Notes under the pieces: generated by a model
Database searches by the model: none
Seen by the model: only the letters and a program-made list of their open reading frames with translations
What the model was told of the DNA's origin: nothing
Shown: positions 19,948 to 29,103 of the stretch, piece after piece
How positions within the stretch are numbered: the stretch's first letter is position 1
Layout: every line of letters begins with the position of its first letter
Source: Enterobacter sp. BIGb0383
GTDB taxonomy: Bacteria; Pseudomonadota; Gammaproteobacteria; Enterobacterales; Enterobacteriaceae
Direction of reading: 5' to 3'
DNA: 64,000 nucleotides
Assembly (NCBI RefSeq): GCF_003751845.1
Contig: NZ_RJKQ01000005.1
Coordinates: 1-64,000, forward strand
Translations under genes and position numbers: made by a program

Positions 19948-20739
19948 ATGCCTGTTTTCGCACTACTCGCGCTTGTCGCCTACTCCGTCAGCCTCGCGCT
20001 GATCGTTCCCGGTCTGCTGCAAAAAAACAGCGGCTGGCGGCGTATGGCCATTGTCTCTGCGGTGATTGCGCTGGTATGCCACGCTTTTGCTCTGGAAGCG
20101 CGGATATTTCCGGGTGAAGGAAGCGGACAAAATCTCAGCCTGCTGAACGTCGGCTCGCTGGTCAGCCTGATGATCTGCTCGGTGATGACCTTCGTCGCCT
20201 CGCACAACCGTGGCTGGCTGCTGCTGCCCATCATCTATACCTTTGCGCTGATCAACCTCGCCTTCGCCACCTTTGTCCCCAATGAGTACATCACTCACCT
20301 GGAGACAACGCCCGGCATGATGGTGCATATCGGGCTGTCGCTGTTCTCCTACGCGACGCTGATCATCGCCGCGCTTTATGCGCTACAGTTAGCGTGGATA
20401 GACTATCAGCTGAAAAACAAACGGCTGGTATTCAGCGAGATGCCGCCGCTGATGAGCATCGAACGTAAGATGTTCCATATCACCCAGGTCGGTGTGGTGC
20501 TGTTGACCCTGACCCTGGCGACCGGGCTGTTCTATATGCAGAACCTGTTCAGCGCGGAGAACATCGACAAGGCGGTCCTCTCTATTATTGCGTGGTTTGT
20601 TTATATCGTGCTGCTGTGGGGTCACTACCACGAAGGCTGGCGCGGCCGCCGGGTGGTCTGGTTTAACGTCGCCGGTGCCGGTCTGCTGACTCTCGCCTAT
20701 TTCGGCAGCCGCGTTCTGCAGCAGTTCGCATCGAGCTGA
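19948..20739 (+). CDS. ypjD: YpjD, CcsA-like inner-membrane protein
   Basis: The 263-residue polytopic protein has eight or so TM segments, and its C-terminal half resembles the cytochrome c assembly (CcsA/ResC) domain, including a WGHYHEGWRGRR stretch. E. coli YpjD has the same length and start (MPVFALLALVAYS). Its function is not established. The ATG at 19948 has a poor ribosome-binding site; a TTG at 19927 is less likely. corB follows 15 bases after the stop codon. Confidence 0.9.
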   Translation: MPVFALLALVAYSVSLALIVPGLLQKNSGWRRMAIVSAVIALVCHAFALEARIFPGEGSGQNLSLLNVGSLVSLMICSVMTFVASHNRGWLLLPIIYTFALINLAFATFVPNEYITHLETTPGMMVHIGLSLFSYATLIIAALYALQLAWIDYQLKNKRLVFSEMPPLMSIERKMFHITQVGVVLLTLTLATGLFYMQNLFSAENIDKAVLSIIAWFVYIVLLWGHYHEGWRGRRVVWFNVAGAGLLTLAYFGSRVLQQFASS

Positions 20740-20754
20740 TGTAAGGAGTTCCCC

Positions 20755-22041
20755 CTGGAACATATCTCCACCACCTCACTGATCGTCACGCTTCTGGTGA
20801 TGGTGGTGATCTCCGCCTGGTTTGCCGGTTCCGAAACCAGCATGATGACGCTGAACCGCTACCGTTTACGGCATCGGGCGAAACAGGGTAACCGCCAGGC
20901 GAAGCGCGTAGAGAAGCTGCTGCGCAAGCCTGACCGCCTGATAAGCCTGGTCCTGATCGGCAATAACCTCGTCAATATTCTGGCCTCGGCGCTCGGCACC
21001 ATCGTCGGGATGCGCCTGTTCGGCAATGCCGGTGTCGCCATCGCAACCGGCACCCTGACCTTTGTGATCCTTGTCTTTGCCGAAGTGCTGCCGAAAACTA
21101 TCGCCGCGCTCTACCCGGAAAAAATTGCCTATCCCAGCAGCCTCCTGCTGGCACCGCTGCAGATCGTGATGCTACCGCTGGTCTGGCTGCTGAATACCAT
21201 CGCGAAGCTGCTGATGCGGATGATGGGCATGAAGGTCAATACGGTGATCAGCAGCGCGCTCAATAAAGACGAGCTGCGCACCCTGGTCAATGAATCCCGC
21301 ACCCAAATCTCCCGCCGCAACCAGGATATGCTTCTGTCAGTGCTCGATCTGGAAAAAGTCAGCGTGGACGACATTATGGTGCCGCGCAGCGATATCGTCG
21401 GGATCGACATCAACGACGACTGGAAAGCCATTGTTCGTCAGCTTACCCACTCCCCGCACGGTCGTATCGTGCTGTACCGCGATTCGCTGGACGACGCCAT
21501 CGGTATGCTGCGGGTGCGCGAAGCCTGGCGGCTGATGAATGAGAAAAAAGAGTTCACCAAAGAGGTGATGCTGCGCGCTGCGGATGAAATCTACGTGATC
21601 CCGGAAGGCACACCGCTCAGCATCCAGCTGGTGAAATTCCAGCGGAATAAGAAGAAAGTCGGCCTGGTGGTGGATGAATACGGCGATATCAAAGGGCTGG
21701 TGACGGTCGAAGATATTCTTGAAGAGATTGTGGGCGACTTCACCACCTCCATGTCGCCAGGGCTTGCCGAGGAGGCGACGCCCCAGGATGACGGATCGGT
21801 GCTCATCGACGGAAGCGCCAGCGTACGCGAGCTGAATAAAGCCTTTAACTGGCATCTGCCGGAGGAAGAAGCGCGCACCGTCAACGGTATGCTGCTTGAA
21901 GTGCTGGAGGAGATCCCGACGCCGGGAACACAAGTGCGTATTGCGCAGTACGATATCGAGATACTCGACGTACAGGACAATATGATTAAGCGGGTAAACG
22001 TTATGCCCGTCACGGCGATTCGCGACAGCGCGGCAGGCTAA
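20755..22041 (+). CDS. corB: CorB/YfjD, CNNM-type membrane protein with CBS domains
   Basis: The 428-residue product is of the HlyC/CorC (CNNM) family: an N-terminal DUF21 membrane domain, paired CBS domains in the middle (MVPRSDIVGID and VGLVVDEYGDIKGLVTVEDILEEIVGD regions, in part) and a C-terminal CorC_HlyC domain. Family members take part in magnesium/cobalt transport. A CTG start codon at 20755 is inferred: AAGGAG lies 6 bases before it, the protein then begins (M)EHISTTSLIV and has exactly the E. coli length, while the first ATG would remove part of TM1. Confidence 0.88.
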   Translation: MEHISTTSLIVTLLVMVVISAWFAGSETSMMTLNRYRLRHRAKQGNRQAKRVEKLLRKPDRLISLVLIGNNLVNILASALGTIVGMRLFGNAGVAIATGTLTFVILVFAEVLPKTIAALYPEKIAYPSSLLLAPLQIVMLPLVWLLNTIAKLLMRMMGMKVNTVISSALNKDELRTLVNESRTQISRRNQDMLLSVLDLEKVSVDDIMVPRSDIVGIDINDDWKAIVRQLTHSPHGRIVLYRDSLDDAIGMLRVREAWRLMNEKKEFTKEVMLRAADEIYVIPEGTPLSIQLVKFQRNKKKVGLVVDEYGDIKGLVTVEDILEEIVGDFTTSMSPGLAEEATPQDDGSVLIDGSASVRELNKAFNWHLPEEEARTVNGMLLEVLEEIPTPGTQVRIAQYDIEILDVQDNMIKRVNVMPVTAIRDSAAG

Positions 22042-22043
22042 AG

Positions 22044-22075
22044 CAGACCTTCTCCCCTGGCGGGAAGAAGGTCTG
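22044..22075. terminator. Hairpin between corB and grpE
   Basis: A perfect 10-bp stem (CAGACCTTCT / AGAAGGTCTG) with a 12-base loop lies between the convergent ends of corB and grpE. It lacks a T run. Confidence 0.55.
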
Positions 22076-22092
22076 AATACGACACGAGTCTA

Positions 22093-22686
22093 TCAGGCTT
22101 TCGCTTTCGCCACGCTGACCATCGCGGCGCGAATGGTGCGGCCGTTCAGGGTGTAGCCTTTCTGCATCACCATCAGAACGTTACCCGCGGCAACCTCATC
22201 GGATTCAACCATCGCAATCGCCTGATGCACGTTCGGATCGAGCGGCACGTTGATATCACCGACAACCTCAACGCCAAACTTACGCACCACATCCAGCATC
22301 GATTTCAGGGTCAGTTCGATCCCTTCAATCATCGGCAGCAGATCCTGGTTGGCTTTATCAGCCACTTCCAGCGCGCGATCCAGGCTGTCGATCACCGGCA
22401 GCAGTTCGTTGACGAATTTTTCCAGCGCGAACTTATGCGCTTTCTCAACGTCCTGCTCGGTACGGCGGCGCAGGTTTTCCATTTCGGCTTTGATACGCAG
22501 CACGCCATCACGCTCGCGATTTTGCGCGTCAACCAGCTGAGCTTCGAGGTTCGCAATTTTTTCATCGCGCGGATCCACCTGCTCAGCGGAGTTGTCGGTA
22601 CCAGCAACCTCAACCTCTTCCTGCTGTTCCATGATAATTTCTTCCGGGGCTTGCCCCTCAGGCGTTTTCTGTTCTTTACTACTCAT
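22093..22686 (-). CDS. grpE: GrpE nucleotide exchange factor
   Basis: GrpE releases ADP from DnaK in the Hsp70 cycle. The 197-residue protein has an acidic disordered N-terminus, a long coiled-coil helix (about 40-135) and the C-terminal beta wing ending with the conserved [20 protein letters not shown]. It is preceded by a sigma-32 promoter. Confidence 0.97.
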   Translation of the reverse strand: MSSKEQKTPEGQAPEEIIMEQQEEVEVAGTDNSAEQVDPRDEKIANLEAQLVDAQNRERDGVLRIKAEMENLRRRTEQDVEKAHKFALEKFVNELLPVIDSLDRALEVADKANQDLLPMIEGIELTLKSMLDVVRKFGVEVVGDINVPLDPNVHQAIAMVESDEVAAGNVLMVMQKGYTLNGRTIRAAMVSVAKAKA

Positions 22687-22730
22687 GAATTTCTCCGCGT
22701 TTTTTCACAATCATTTCGCTAACCTGGCTT

Positions 22731-22759
22731 ATTATGGGGATCCGTTTCCGGGTTTCAAG
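22731..22759 (-). promoter_or_regulatory. sigma-32 heat-shock promoter of grpE
   Basis: On the minus strand a -35 CTTGAAA (22753-22759), a 13-base spacer and a -10 CCCCATAAT (22731-22739) give a near-perfect sigma-32 promoter. Confidence 0.92.
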
Positions 22760-22809
22760 GGAACAAGGCGTTTTGTCATCATTCATTCGGCATAAAGGAC
22801 ATCCTGAAA

Positions 22810-23688
22810 ATGAATAATCATTTCAAGTGTATTGGCATCGTCGGCCATCCGCGTCATCCTACCGCGTTGACTACACATGAAATGCTCTATCGCTGGCTGA
22901 GTGAAAAGGGCTATGACGTGATGGTCGAACAGCAAATTGCCAAAGAGCTGAAGCTCACGGCCGTGCGTACCGGCACGCTGGCGGAGATTGGCCAGCAGGC
23001 GGATCTGGCGGTTGTCGTGGGTGGCGATGGCAATATGCTGGGCGCGGCGCGGACGCTGGCACGCTATGACATCAAGGTCATCGGGATTAACCGTGGCAAC
23101 CTCGGCTTTCTGACGGACCTCGACCCTGATAACGCGCAGCAGCAACTGGCCGACGTGCTTGAAGGCCACTACATTGCCGAGCAGCGTTTCCTGCTGGAGG
23201 CCCAGGTGTGCCAGCAAAACCAGCAGAAGCGCCTGAGCACCGCCATCAATGAAGTCGTGCTGCATCCCGGTAAAGTGGCGCATATGATTGAGTTTGAGGT
23301 CTATATTGATGAAGTTTTTGCGTTTTCCCAGCGCTCAGACGGCCTGATTATCTCCACGCCAACCGGCTCGACCGCTTACTCCCTCTCGGCGGGGGGACCG
23401 ATACTGACGCCCCAGCTGGATGCCATTACCCTGGTGCCGATGTTCCCGCACACCCTGTCGGCGCGCCCGCTGGTCATTAACAGCTCCAGCACTATCCGAC
23501 TGCGCTTTTCCCATCGCCGCAGCGACCTGGAGATCAGCTGCGACAGCCAGATCGCCCTGCCTATCCAGGAAGGTGAAGATGTTCTGATCCGCCGCTGCGA
23601 CTATCACCTGAATCTGATTCACCCGAAAGACTATAACTATTTCAATACGTTAAGCACAAAACTCGGCTGGTCGAAAAAATTGTTCTGA
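22810..23688 (+). CDS. nadK: NAD kinase
   Basis: NadK phosphorylates NAD+ to NADP+. The 292-residue protein has the diagnostic GGDGN motif ([15 protein letters not shown]), the [11 protein letters not shown] segment and the [14 protein letters not shown] loop. It is divergent from grpE and upstream of recN. Confidence 0.97.
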   Translation: MNNHFKCIGIVGHPRHPTALTTHEMLYRWLSEKGYDVMVEQQIAKELKLTAVRTGTLAEIGQQADLAVVVGGDGNMLGAARTLARYDIKVIGINRGNLGFLTDLDPDNAQQQLADVLEGHYIAEQRFLLEAQVCQQNQQKRLSTAINEVVLHPGKVAHMIEFEVYIDEVFAFSQRSDGLIISTPTGSTAYSLSAGGPILTPQLDAITLVPMFPHTLSARPLVINSSSTIRLRFSHRRSDLEISCDSQIALPIQEGEDVLIRRCDYHLNLIHPKDYNYFNTLSTKLGWSKKLF

Positions 23689-23708
23689 TTTTGTGCAAAG
23701 CCGCTTTA

Positions 23709-23746
23709 CTGGATAAAAAACCCGTTTATACTGTACACAAACACAG
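23709..23746 (+). promoter_or_regulatory. LexA boxes in the recN promoter
   Basis: Box 2, CTGTACACAAACACAG (23731-23746), is a good SOS box overlapping the -10 TATACT (23727-23732). An upstream box, CTGGATAAAAAACCCG (23709-23724), has lost one conserved base (CCG for CAG). E. coli recN is known to carry several LexA boxes and to be strongly SOS-induced. Confidence 0.85.
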
Positions 23747-23775
23747 TAATGTTTTTTCATACAGGAAAAGCGGCT

Positions 23776-25437
23776 ATGCTGGCACAACTGACCATCAGCA
23801 ATTTCGCGATTGTTCGCGAGCTTGAGATCGACTTTCACAGCGGAATGACGGCTATCACCGGTGAAACCGGGGCCGGTAAATCGATTGCCATTGATGCCCT
23901 CGGTCTGTGCCTGGGCGGCCGTGCCGAATCAAATATCGTCCGCGCCGGCGCCACCCGCGCCGATCTCTGCGCCCGCTTCTCCCTGAAAGATACCCCCGCC
24001 GCATTGCGCTGGCTGGAAGAGAACCAGCTCGAAGACGGGCGTGAGTGTTTACTTCGCCGCGTCATCAGCAGCGACGGGCGTTCCCGTGGTTTTATTAACG
24101 GTACCGCCGTTCCGCTTTCTCAGCTTCGCGAGCTGGGCCAGCTGCTTATCCAAATCCACGGCCAGCACGCGCACCAGCTGCTGGTAAAACCGGAATATCA
24201 AAAATCCCTGCTCGACGGCTATACGGGCGAATATGCCCTCACCCACCAGATGGCAGAGCATTACCGCCTGTGGCACCAGAGCTGTCGCGAGCTGGCCCAG
24301 CACCAGCAGCAGAGCCAGGATCGCGCTGCGCGGGCAGAACTGCTGCAGTATCAGCTCAAAGAGCTGAATGAATTTAATCCGCAGGCCGGTGAATACGAGC
24401 AGATCGACGAAGAGTACAAGCGCCTGGCGAACAGCGGCCAGCTGCTGACGACCAGCCAGCACGCGCTGGCGATCCTCGCCGACGGCGAAGAGGCCAATCT
24501 GCAAAGCCAGCTGTACGCGGTAAAGCAGCTGGTCACGGAGCTGGCCGGTATGGACAGCAAACTCTCCGGCCTGCTGGATATGCTGGAAGATGCCGGTATT
24601 CAGCTGACGGAAGCCAGCGATGAACTGCGCCACTACTGCGATCGCCTCGATATGGACCCGAATCGCCTCTTCGAACTGGAACAGCGCATCTCCCGACAGA
24701 TCTCGCTGGCGCGTAAGCACCACGTCAGCCCGGAGGCGCTCCCGCAGTTCCATCAGTCCCTGCTTGATGAGCAGCAGCAGCTCGACGATCAGGCTGACTC
24801 ACTGGAAACCCTTAATTTCGCGGTAGCGCAGCATCACCGTCAGGCGATGGACACCGCCCGTCAACTGCACGAACGTCGCGTTGCCTCGGCCCAGGAGCTG
24901 GGCGGGCTGATCACCGAGAGTATGCACTCACTTTCGTTGCCGCACGGCCTGTTTACCATCGACGTTAACTTCGAAGAACGCCACCTGACGGCTGAAGGGG
25001 CTGACCGCGTGGAGTTCCGCGTGACCACCAACCCGGGTCAACCTCTGCAGCCGATCGCCAAAGTTGCCTCCGGTGGGGAGCTGTCGCGTATCGCCCTGGC
25101 CATGCAGGTGATCACCGCTCGTAAAATGGAAACCCCGGCGCTGATCTTCGACGAAGTGGATACCGGCATCAGCGGCCCGACGGCCGCCGTGGTGGGCAAA
25201 CTGCTTCGCCAGCTCGGTGAGTCCACCCAGGTGATGTGCGTCACCCACCTGCCGCAGGTCGCTGGCTGTGGTCATCATCACTTCTTTGTCAGTAAAGAGA
25301 CCGACGGTGCAATGACCGAAACCCGTATGCAGGCGCTGGATAAACGTGCGCGTCTGCAGGAGCTGGCGCGCCTGCTTGGCGGAAGTGAAGTCACGCGCAA
25401 CACGCTGGCGAACGCCAAAGAATTGCTGGCTGCCTAA
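23776..25437 (+). CDS. recN: DNA repair protein RecN
   Basis: RecN is an SMC-like ATPase that helps repair DNA double-strand breaks. The 553-residue protein has an N-terminal Walker A (GETGAGKS), a long coiled coil rich in Gln/Leu/Glu, and a C-terminal ABC signature and Walker B region ([24 protein letters not shown]). The start is MLAQLTIS at 23776, as in E. coli, not the ATG nine codons upstream next to the LexA box. Confidence 0.97.
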   Translation: MLAQLTISNFAIVRELEIDFHSGMTAITGETGAGKSIAIDALGLCLGGRAESNIVRAGATRADLCARFSLKDTPAALRWLEENQLEDGRECLLRRVISSDGRSRGFINGTAVPLSQLRELGQLLIQIHGQHAHQLLVKPEYQKSLLDGYTGEYALTHQMAEHYRLWHQSCRELAQHQQQSQDRAARAELLQYQLKELNEFNPQAGEYEQIDEEYKRLANSGQLLTTSQHALAILADGEEANLQSQLYAVKQLVTELAGMDSKLSGLLDMLEDAGIQLTEASDELRHYCDRLDMDPNRLFELEQRISRQISLARKHHVSPEALPQFHQSLLDEQQQLDDQADSLETLNFAVAQHHRQAMDTARQLHERRVASAQELGGLITESMHSLSLPHGLFTIDVNFEERHLTAEGADRVEFRVTTNPGQPLQPIAKVASGGELSRIALAMQVITARKMETPALIFDEVDTGISGPTAAVVGKLLRQLGESTQVMCVTHLPQVAGCGHHHFFVSKETDGAMTETRMQALDKRARLQELARLLGGSEVTRNTLANAKELLAA

Positions 25438-25585
25438 ACTTTTTTGCGCTCCCGGAGTCTGAGTTCTCGATAAAAACGCCTCATGACCTGTCGGCAGAGG
25501 TTTTAAACTGACGAAAGGTCTATTATCATCGGCATAATACAGATGAGCCGCGTACAGCTCGGGCCCGAAAAGGAATCAAATCACT

Positions 25586-25927
25586 ATGCGTTGTAAAATG
25601 CTGACTGCTGCCGCAGCGGTCCTTCTGATGTTGACCGCAGGCTGTTCCACTCTGGAGCGAGTGGTTTACCGCCCTGATATCAACCAGGGAAATTACCTGG
25701 TCCCTAACGATGTAGCAAAAATTCGTGTCGGCATGACGCAGCAGCAGGTCGCCTACGCGCTGGGCACCCCGATGATGTCCGATCCGTTCGGCTCCAATAC
25801 CTGGTTCTACGTGTTCCGTCAGCAGCCAGGTCATGAAAGCATTACCCAGCAAACGCTGACCCTGACCTTTGACAGCAGCGGCGTGTTGACCAATATTGAT
25901 AACAAACCTGCGCTGAACAAAGCGTAA
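25586..25927 (+). CDS. bamE: Outer membrane assembly lipoprotein BamE
   Basis: BamE is the small lipoprotein that stabilises BamA-BamD. The 113-residue product has a signal peptide with lipobox LTAGC (Cys about residue 20) and the SmpA/OmlA fold ([14 protein letters not shown], [14 protein letters not shown]). It is monocistronic, with a terminator 14 bases after the stop. Confidence 0.96.
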   Translation: MRCKMLTAAAAVLLMLTAGCSTLERVVYRPDINQGNYLVPNDVAKIRVGMTQQQVAYALGTPMMSDPFGSNTWFYVFRQQPGHESITQQTLTLTFDSSGVLTNIDNKPALNKA

Positions 25928-25941
25928 GGGAATCAAAGCAA

Positions 25942-25964
25942 AAGGTGCCTCCGGCACCTTTTTT
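25942..25964 (+). terminator. bamE intrinsic terminator
   Basis: An 8-bp stem (AAGGTGCC / GGCACCTT) is followed by T6, just before the ClbS/DfsB-family gene, whose ribosome-binding site lies right after it. Confidence 0.92.
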
Positions 25965-25980
25965 GTTTCAGGGAGGAAGC

Positions 25981-26499
25981 ATGGCCGTTCCACAGAGCAA
26001 AGAACAACTGCTGGCCGCAATGGACAAAACCTGGCTGGCGCTGGCTAAAAAACTGGCGCGCGTCCCGGAAAGCTACGCCTTCAAACCGCGTATGGAAGGC
26101 CACAGCAGCGGCACGCAGATGAGCGCTGCTAATCTGGTCAGCTATCTGATCGGCTGGGGTGAACAGGTCTTGCTGTGGCATAAGCAGGAAGCGGCCGGGG
26201 AAGAGATTGATTTTCCGGCGCGCGGCTTTAAATGGAATGAACTTGGCAAACTGGCCCAAAAATTTTATGCCGACTATGCCGATATCGACAGCTGGCCGGC
26301 GCTTTGCACCCGACTTGAGCACGGTCACCGGCAGCTGATTACGCTTATCGAGAGCTACAGCGATGACGCGCTGTATCATCAGCCCTGGTACGGAAAGTGG
26401 ACGCGAGGGCGAATGATTCAGTTCAACTGCGTATCACCCTACGCTAACGCCAGTACCCGTCTGAATGCCCTGCTAAAAACGCTGCCCGCAGAGGCCTGA
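25981..26499 (+). CDS. ClbS/DfsB (DUF1706) family four-helix protein
   Basis: The 172-residue product (MAVPQSKEQLLAAMDKTW) fits the ClbS/DfsB family of DinB-like four-helix bundles. ClbS is known to protect E. coli from its own colibactin; most homologues have no known role. The motif SAANLVSYLIGWGEQVLLWH and the tail WTRGRMIQFNCVSPYANASTRL are typical of the family. GGGAGG precedes the ATG at 25981. It sits between bamE and rnfH, where E. coli has no gene. Confidence 0.75.
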   Translation: MAVPQSKEQLLAAMDKTWLALAKKLARVPESYAFKPRMEGHSSGTQMSAANLVSYLIGWGEQVLLWHKQEAAGEEIDFPARGFKWNELGKLAQKFYADYADIDSWPALCTRLEHGHRQLITLIESYSDDALYHQPWYGKWTRGRMIQFNCVSPYANASTRLNALLKTLPAEA

Positions 26500-26519
26500 A
26501 GCCACATCCACAAACGCAA

Positions 26520-26810
26520 TTATTTTTCGCTGCTCTTCTCAGCCCGCATACGGCGCAGCTCTTTTGGATCGGCCGTCAGCGGACGGTAGATTTCCACGCG
26601 ATCGCCGTCCTGCACCGTATCCTGCAGTTTGGCAGGGCGGCTAAAAATACCGACTTTATTACGCGCCAGATCGATATCCGTGCGCAGGCTCAGCAGGCCG
26701 GAAGCCTGAATGGCCTGCTCAACCGTCGCCCCGTCTTCCAGCGTAACCCGCTGCAGATACTGCTTTTCCGGCAGCGCGTAGGCCACTTCCACCACAATCT
26801 TAGCCGACAC
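26520..26810 (-). CDS. rnfH: RnfH/RatB, ubiquitin-like fold protein
   Basis: The 96-residue protein ([20 protein letters not shown] onward) belongs to the RnfH family with a beta-grasp fold; it is often paired with ratA and its role is unsettled. A GTG start at 26808-26810 is chosen, with GAGG 6 bases upstream, because E. coli begins at the same point; the longer frame reads into ratA. It overlaps the end of ratA by 11 bases. Confidence 0.88.
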   Translation of the reverse strand: MSAKIVVEVAYALPEKQYLQRVTLEDGATVEQAIQASGLLSLRTDIDLARNKVGIFSRPAKLQDTVQDGDRVEIYRPLTADPKELRRMRAEKSSEK

Positions 26811-27237
26811 GGTAAACCTCTTTGGCGCGCACGGTGAATGCCTGCACCATATTGGATGCCAGCTCTTTGAAAATACGTCCAAAAGCCAGTTCGATCAGCT
26901 TATTGGTAAACTCAAAGTCGAGCTGAAACTCAATCCGGCAGGCTTCGGGGCTAAGCGGAGTGAACTTCCAGCAGCCAATCAGGGATTTAAACGGGCCATC
27001 GACCAGATGCATCAGGATGCTCTGGTTGCTGGTTAGCGTATTGCGGGTGGTGAATGTTTTGCTGATCCCGGCTTTGGAGACATCAACGGCCGCCGTCATC
27101 TGGGTCGGGCTGGACTCCAGCACGCGGCTTCCCGTACAGCCCGGGATAAAGTCCGGATAGGACTGCACGTCATTCACTAACTGATACATCTGTTCCACGC
27201 TGTAAGGCACCAGCGCGTTACGGCTAATCTGCGGCAT
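26800..27237 (-). CDS. ratA: RatA, START-like coenzyme Q-binding protein family
   Basis: The 145-residue protein ([20 protein letters not shown]) has the START/polyketide cyclase fold related to Coq10. E. coli RatA has been reported to block 70S formation by binding 50S; a role in ubiquinone function is also proposed from homology. An upstream in-frame ATG (13 codons earlier) is possible. It is divergent from smpB. Confidence 0.9.
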   Translation of the reverse strand: MPQISRNALVPYSVEQMYQLVNDVQSYPDFIPGCTGSRVLESSPTQMTAAVDVSKAGISKTFTTRNTLTSNQSILMHLVDGPFKSLIGCWKFTPLSPEACRIEFQLDFEFTNKLIELAFGRIFKELASNMVQAFTVRAKEVYRVG

Positions 27238-27394
27238 AGCGGTTTCCAAGGTCACACAACCGGCGAATAATACCATTTATCGCCTGTTAAAAAAAACGCT
27301 AAGCCTTATCTCGTGCTATGATAAGCGCCTTAAACCTCACAGGATGGAATGAGGTCTTTTCAGTCACTGATTACCGCAAGATGTCACGACACCT

Positions 27395-27877
27395 ATGACC
27401 AAGAAAAAAGCACATAAACCAGGCTCTGCCACCATCGCGCAAAATAAGCGCGCCCGTCATGAATACTTCATCGAAGATGAATTTGAAGCGGGTCTGGCCC
27501 TTCAGGGCTGGGAAGTTAAATCGCTGCGTGCCGGGAAGGCCAACATTAGCGACAGCTACGTCATTCTGAAAGAGGGCGAAGCTTTCCTGTTCGGTTCAAG
27601 CTTCACGCCGCTGAATGTCGCCTCCACCCACGTGGTCTGCGACCCAACCCGTACCCGTAAGCTGCTGCTTAACAAGCGCGAGCTGGAAAACCTCTACGGG
27701 CGAATCAACCGCGAAGGCTATACCGTCGTGGCGCTGTCTATGTACTGGAAGAACGCCTGGTGTAAAGTCAAAATCGGCGTGGCGAAGGGTAAGAAACAGC
27801 ACGACAAGCGTACCGATCTGAAAGATCGCGAGTGGCAGGTGGATAAAGCCCGCATCATGAAGCACGCAGGCCGTTAA
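27395..27877 (+). CDS. smpB: SsrA-binding protein SmpB
   Basis: SmpB binds tmRNA and brings it to stalled ribosomes in trans-translation. The 160-residue protein shows the conserved core ([24 protein letters not shown]) and the basic C-terminal tail. In E. coli ssrA lies directly downstream; here the adhesin locus of about 16 kb separates them. Confidence 0.97.
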   Translation: MTKKKAHKPGSATIAQNKRARHEYFIEDEFEAGLALQGWEVKSLRAGKANISDSYVILKEGEAFLFGSSFTPLNVASTHVVCDPTRTRKLLLNKRELENLYGRINREGYTVVALSMYWKNAWCKVKIGVAKGKKQHDKRTDLKDREWQVDKARIMKHAGR

Positions 27878-27891
27878 TCCTCGTTGCATCC

Positions 27892-27911
27892 CCCTCTCCC
27901 GTGGGAGAGGG
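27892..27911. terminator. Perfect hairpin between smpB and the HlyD-like gene
   Basis: CCCTCTCCC-gt-GGGAGAGGG is a perfect 9-bp palindrome in the convergent gap. Similar GGGAGAGGG hairpins are common between convergent enteric genes. No T run. Confidence 0.55.
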
Positions 27912-27924
27912 TCTTCGCTCCACC

Positions 27925-29094
27925 CTAGCGCTCACGCAGCGCTTCGTTCACCTTATTCAGCGGTTTAATCAGATAATCGAGCACCGATTTCTGCCCGGTT
28001 TTGATCTCCACGCTGGCCACCATACCTGGCAGGATCGGGAAACTCTGCCCCGCTTTATTGTGCAGTTCGGCGCTGCCGGTCCGCACGTAGACGCGGTAGT
28101 AGAACTGATCCCGTCGGACTTCATCCTGTAACGTATCCGGGGAAACCACTTCGACCGTACCGTCGAGATCGCCATAGATTGAGGTGTCGTAGGCGGTGAC
28201 CTTCACCGTGGCAGCAAGACCGGGACGAATATAGGCGATATCACGCGGGTTAATCCGCGTTTCAACCAGCAGCTGATCCTCCAGCGGAACGATCTCCATC
28301 AGCTTGCCGCCGGGCTGCAGCACGCCGCCGACGGTAGTGATCTGGATATCTTTCACCACCCCACGCACCGGGGAGAAGAGCGTGGCGCGATCCAGCTGAT
28401 CCGCTTTCCCGGCCATCAGCTGCAGCTGGGCATCCAGATCGGCATTGGTTTTGACCTGCTCTTCCCTGGCCCGCACCGCAAACTGATTGCGCGCCTCATC
28501 AATTTTCCCCTGTAGCTCCGTCGCCTGACGCTGAAGACGAATCACCTCTACCTGACTTGCCGCCCCTTTCTGCACCAGCGGCTGGGTCATCCGCAGTTCG
28601 GACATCACCAGCTGATAGTTTTTCTGCAGGTTAGCGACCGTTTCATTCAGGTTACGACGACGAGACTCATACAGCTGCTGCTCGCGGGCGACCAGGTCCG
28701 GCTCGCGCAGGGATTCAGCGCTGAATTTCAGCGGCGCACCGGTCAACTCAGATCGCAGACGCTCGCTGGAGGCGCGTAGCGCTCTGGCCCGGGCAGCCGC
28801 CTCGCCGTAATTGGACTGAAAGCGCGTCGGGTCGAGCCGGGCCAGCACCTGTCCCTGCTCGACAATATCCCCTTCACGCACCGCCAGCGATTTAATGATC
28901 CCGCCGTCCAGGCTCTCAATGACCTGCGCATGGGTGGAAGGCGTAATTTTGCCGGTACCCACGGTGACTTCATCCAGTATGGCCCACCACGCCCAGGCGA
29001 TAAACACCACCAGCCCAAGCAGCGACAGCCAGATAACCGAAGAGTAAAACCGGCCCTGACGCGCCAGTTCATCCTGCATCCCCAGTTGGCTCAT
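27925..29094 (-). CDS. bapD: Type I secretion membrane fusion protein (HlyD/LapC-like)
   Basis: The 389-residue periplasmic adaptor links the inner-membrane ABC exporter to the TolC-like channel. A single TM segment lies at about residues 19-41 (FYSSVIWLSLLGLVVFIAWAW in part), then a biotinyl-lipoyl half (IESLDGGIIKSLAVREGDIV), a long coiled coil (about 95-215) and the closing lipoyl/beta-barrel part (SPVRGVVKDIQ). It is last in the adhesin locus, 9 bases after the ABC gene. The symbol follows the Salmonella bapABCD cluster, recalled from memory. Confidence 0.88.
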   Translation of the reverse strand: MSQLGMQDELARQGRFYSSVIWLSLLGLVVFIAWAWWAILDEVTVGTGKITPSTHAQVIESLDGGIIKSLAVREGDIVEQGQVLARLDPTRFQSNYGEAAARARALRASSERLRSELTGAPLKFSAESLREPDLVAREQQLYESRRRNLNETVANLQKNYQLVMSELRMTQPLVQKGAASQVEVIRLQRQATELQGKIDEARNQFAVRAREEQVKTNADLDAQLQLMAGKADQLDRATLFSPVRGVVKDIQITTVGGVLQPGGKLMEIVPLEDQLLVETRINPRDIAYIRPGLAATVKVTAYDTSIYGDLDGTVEVVSPDTLQDEVRRDQFYYRVYVRTGSAELHNKAGQSFPILPGMVASVEIKTGQKSVLDYLIKPLNKVNEALRER

Positions 29095-29103
29095 AGGTTA
29101 TCC

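Noticed and set aside
26480..26882. Longer 120-codon form of rnfH
   Set aside because: The extra N-terminal residues are out-of-frame translation of ratA; the GTG with GAGG matches the family start.
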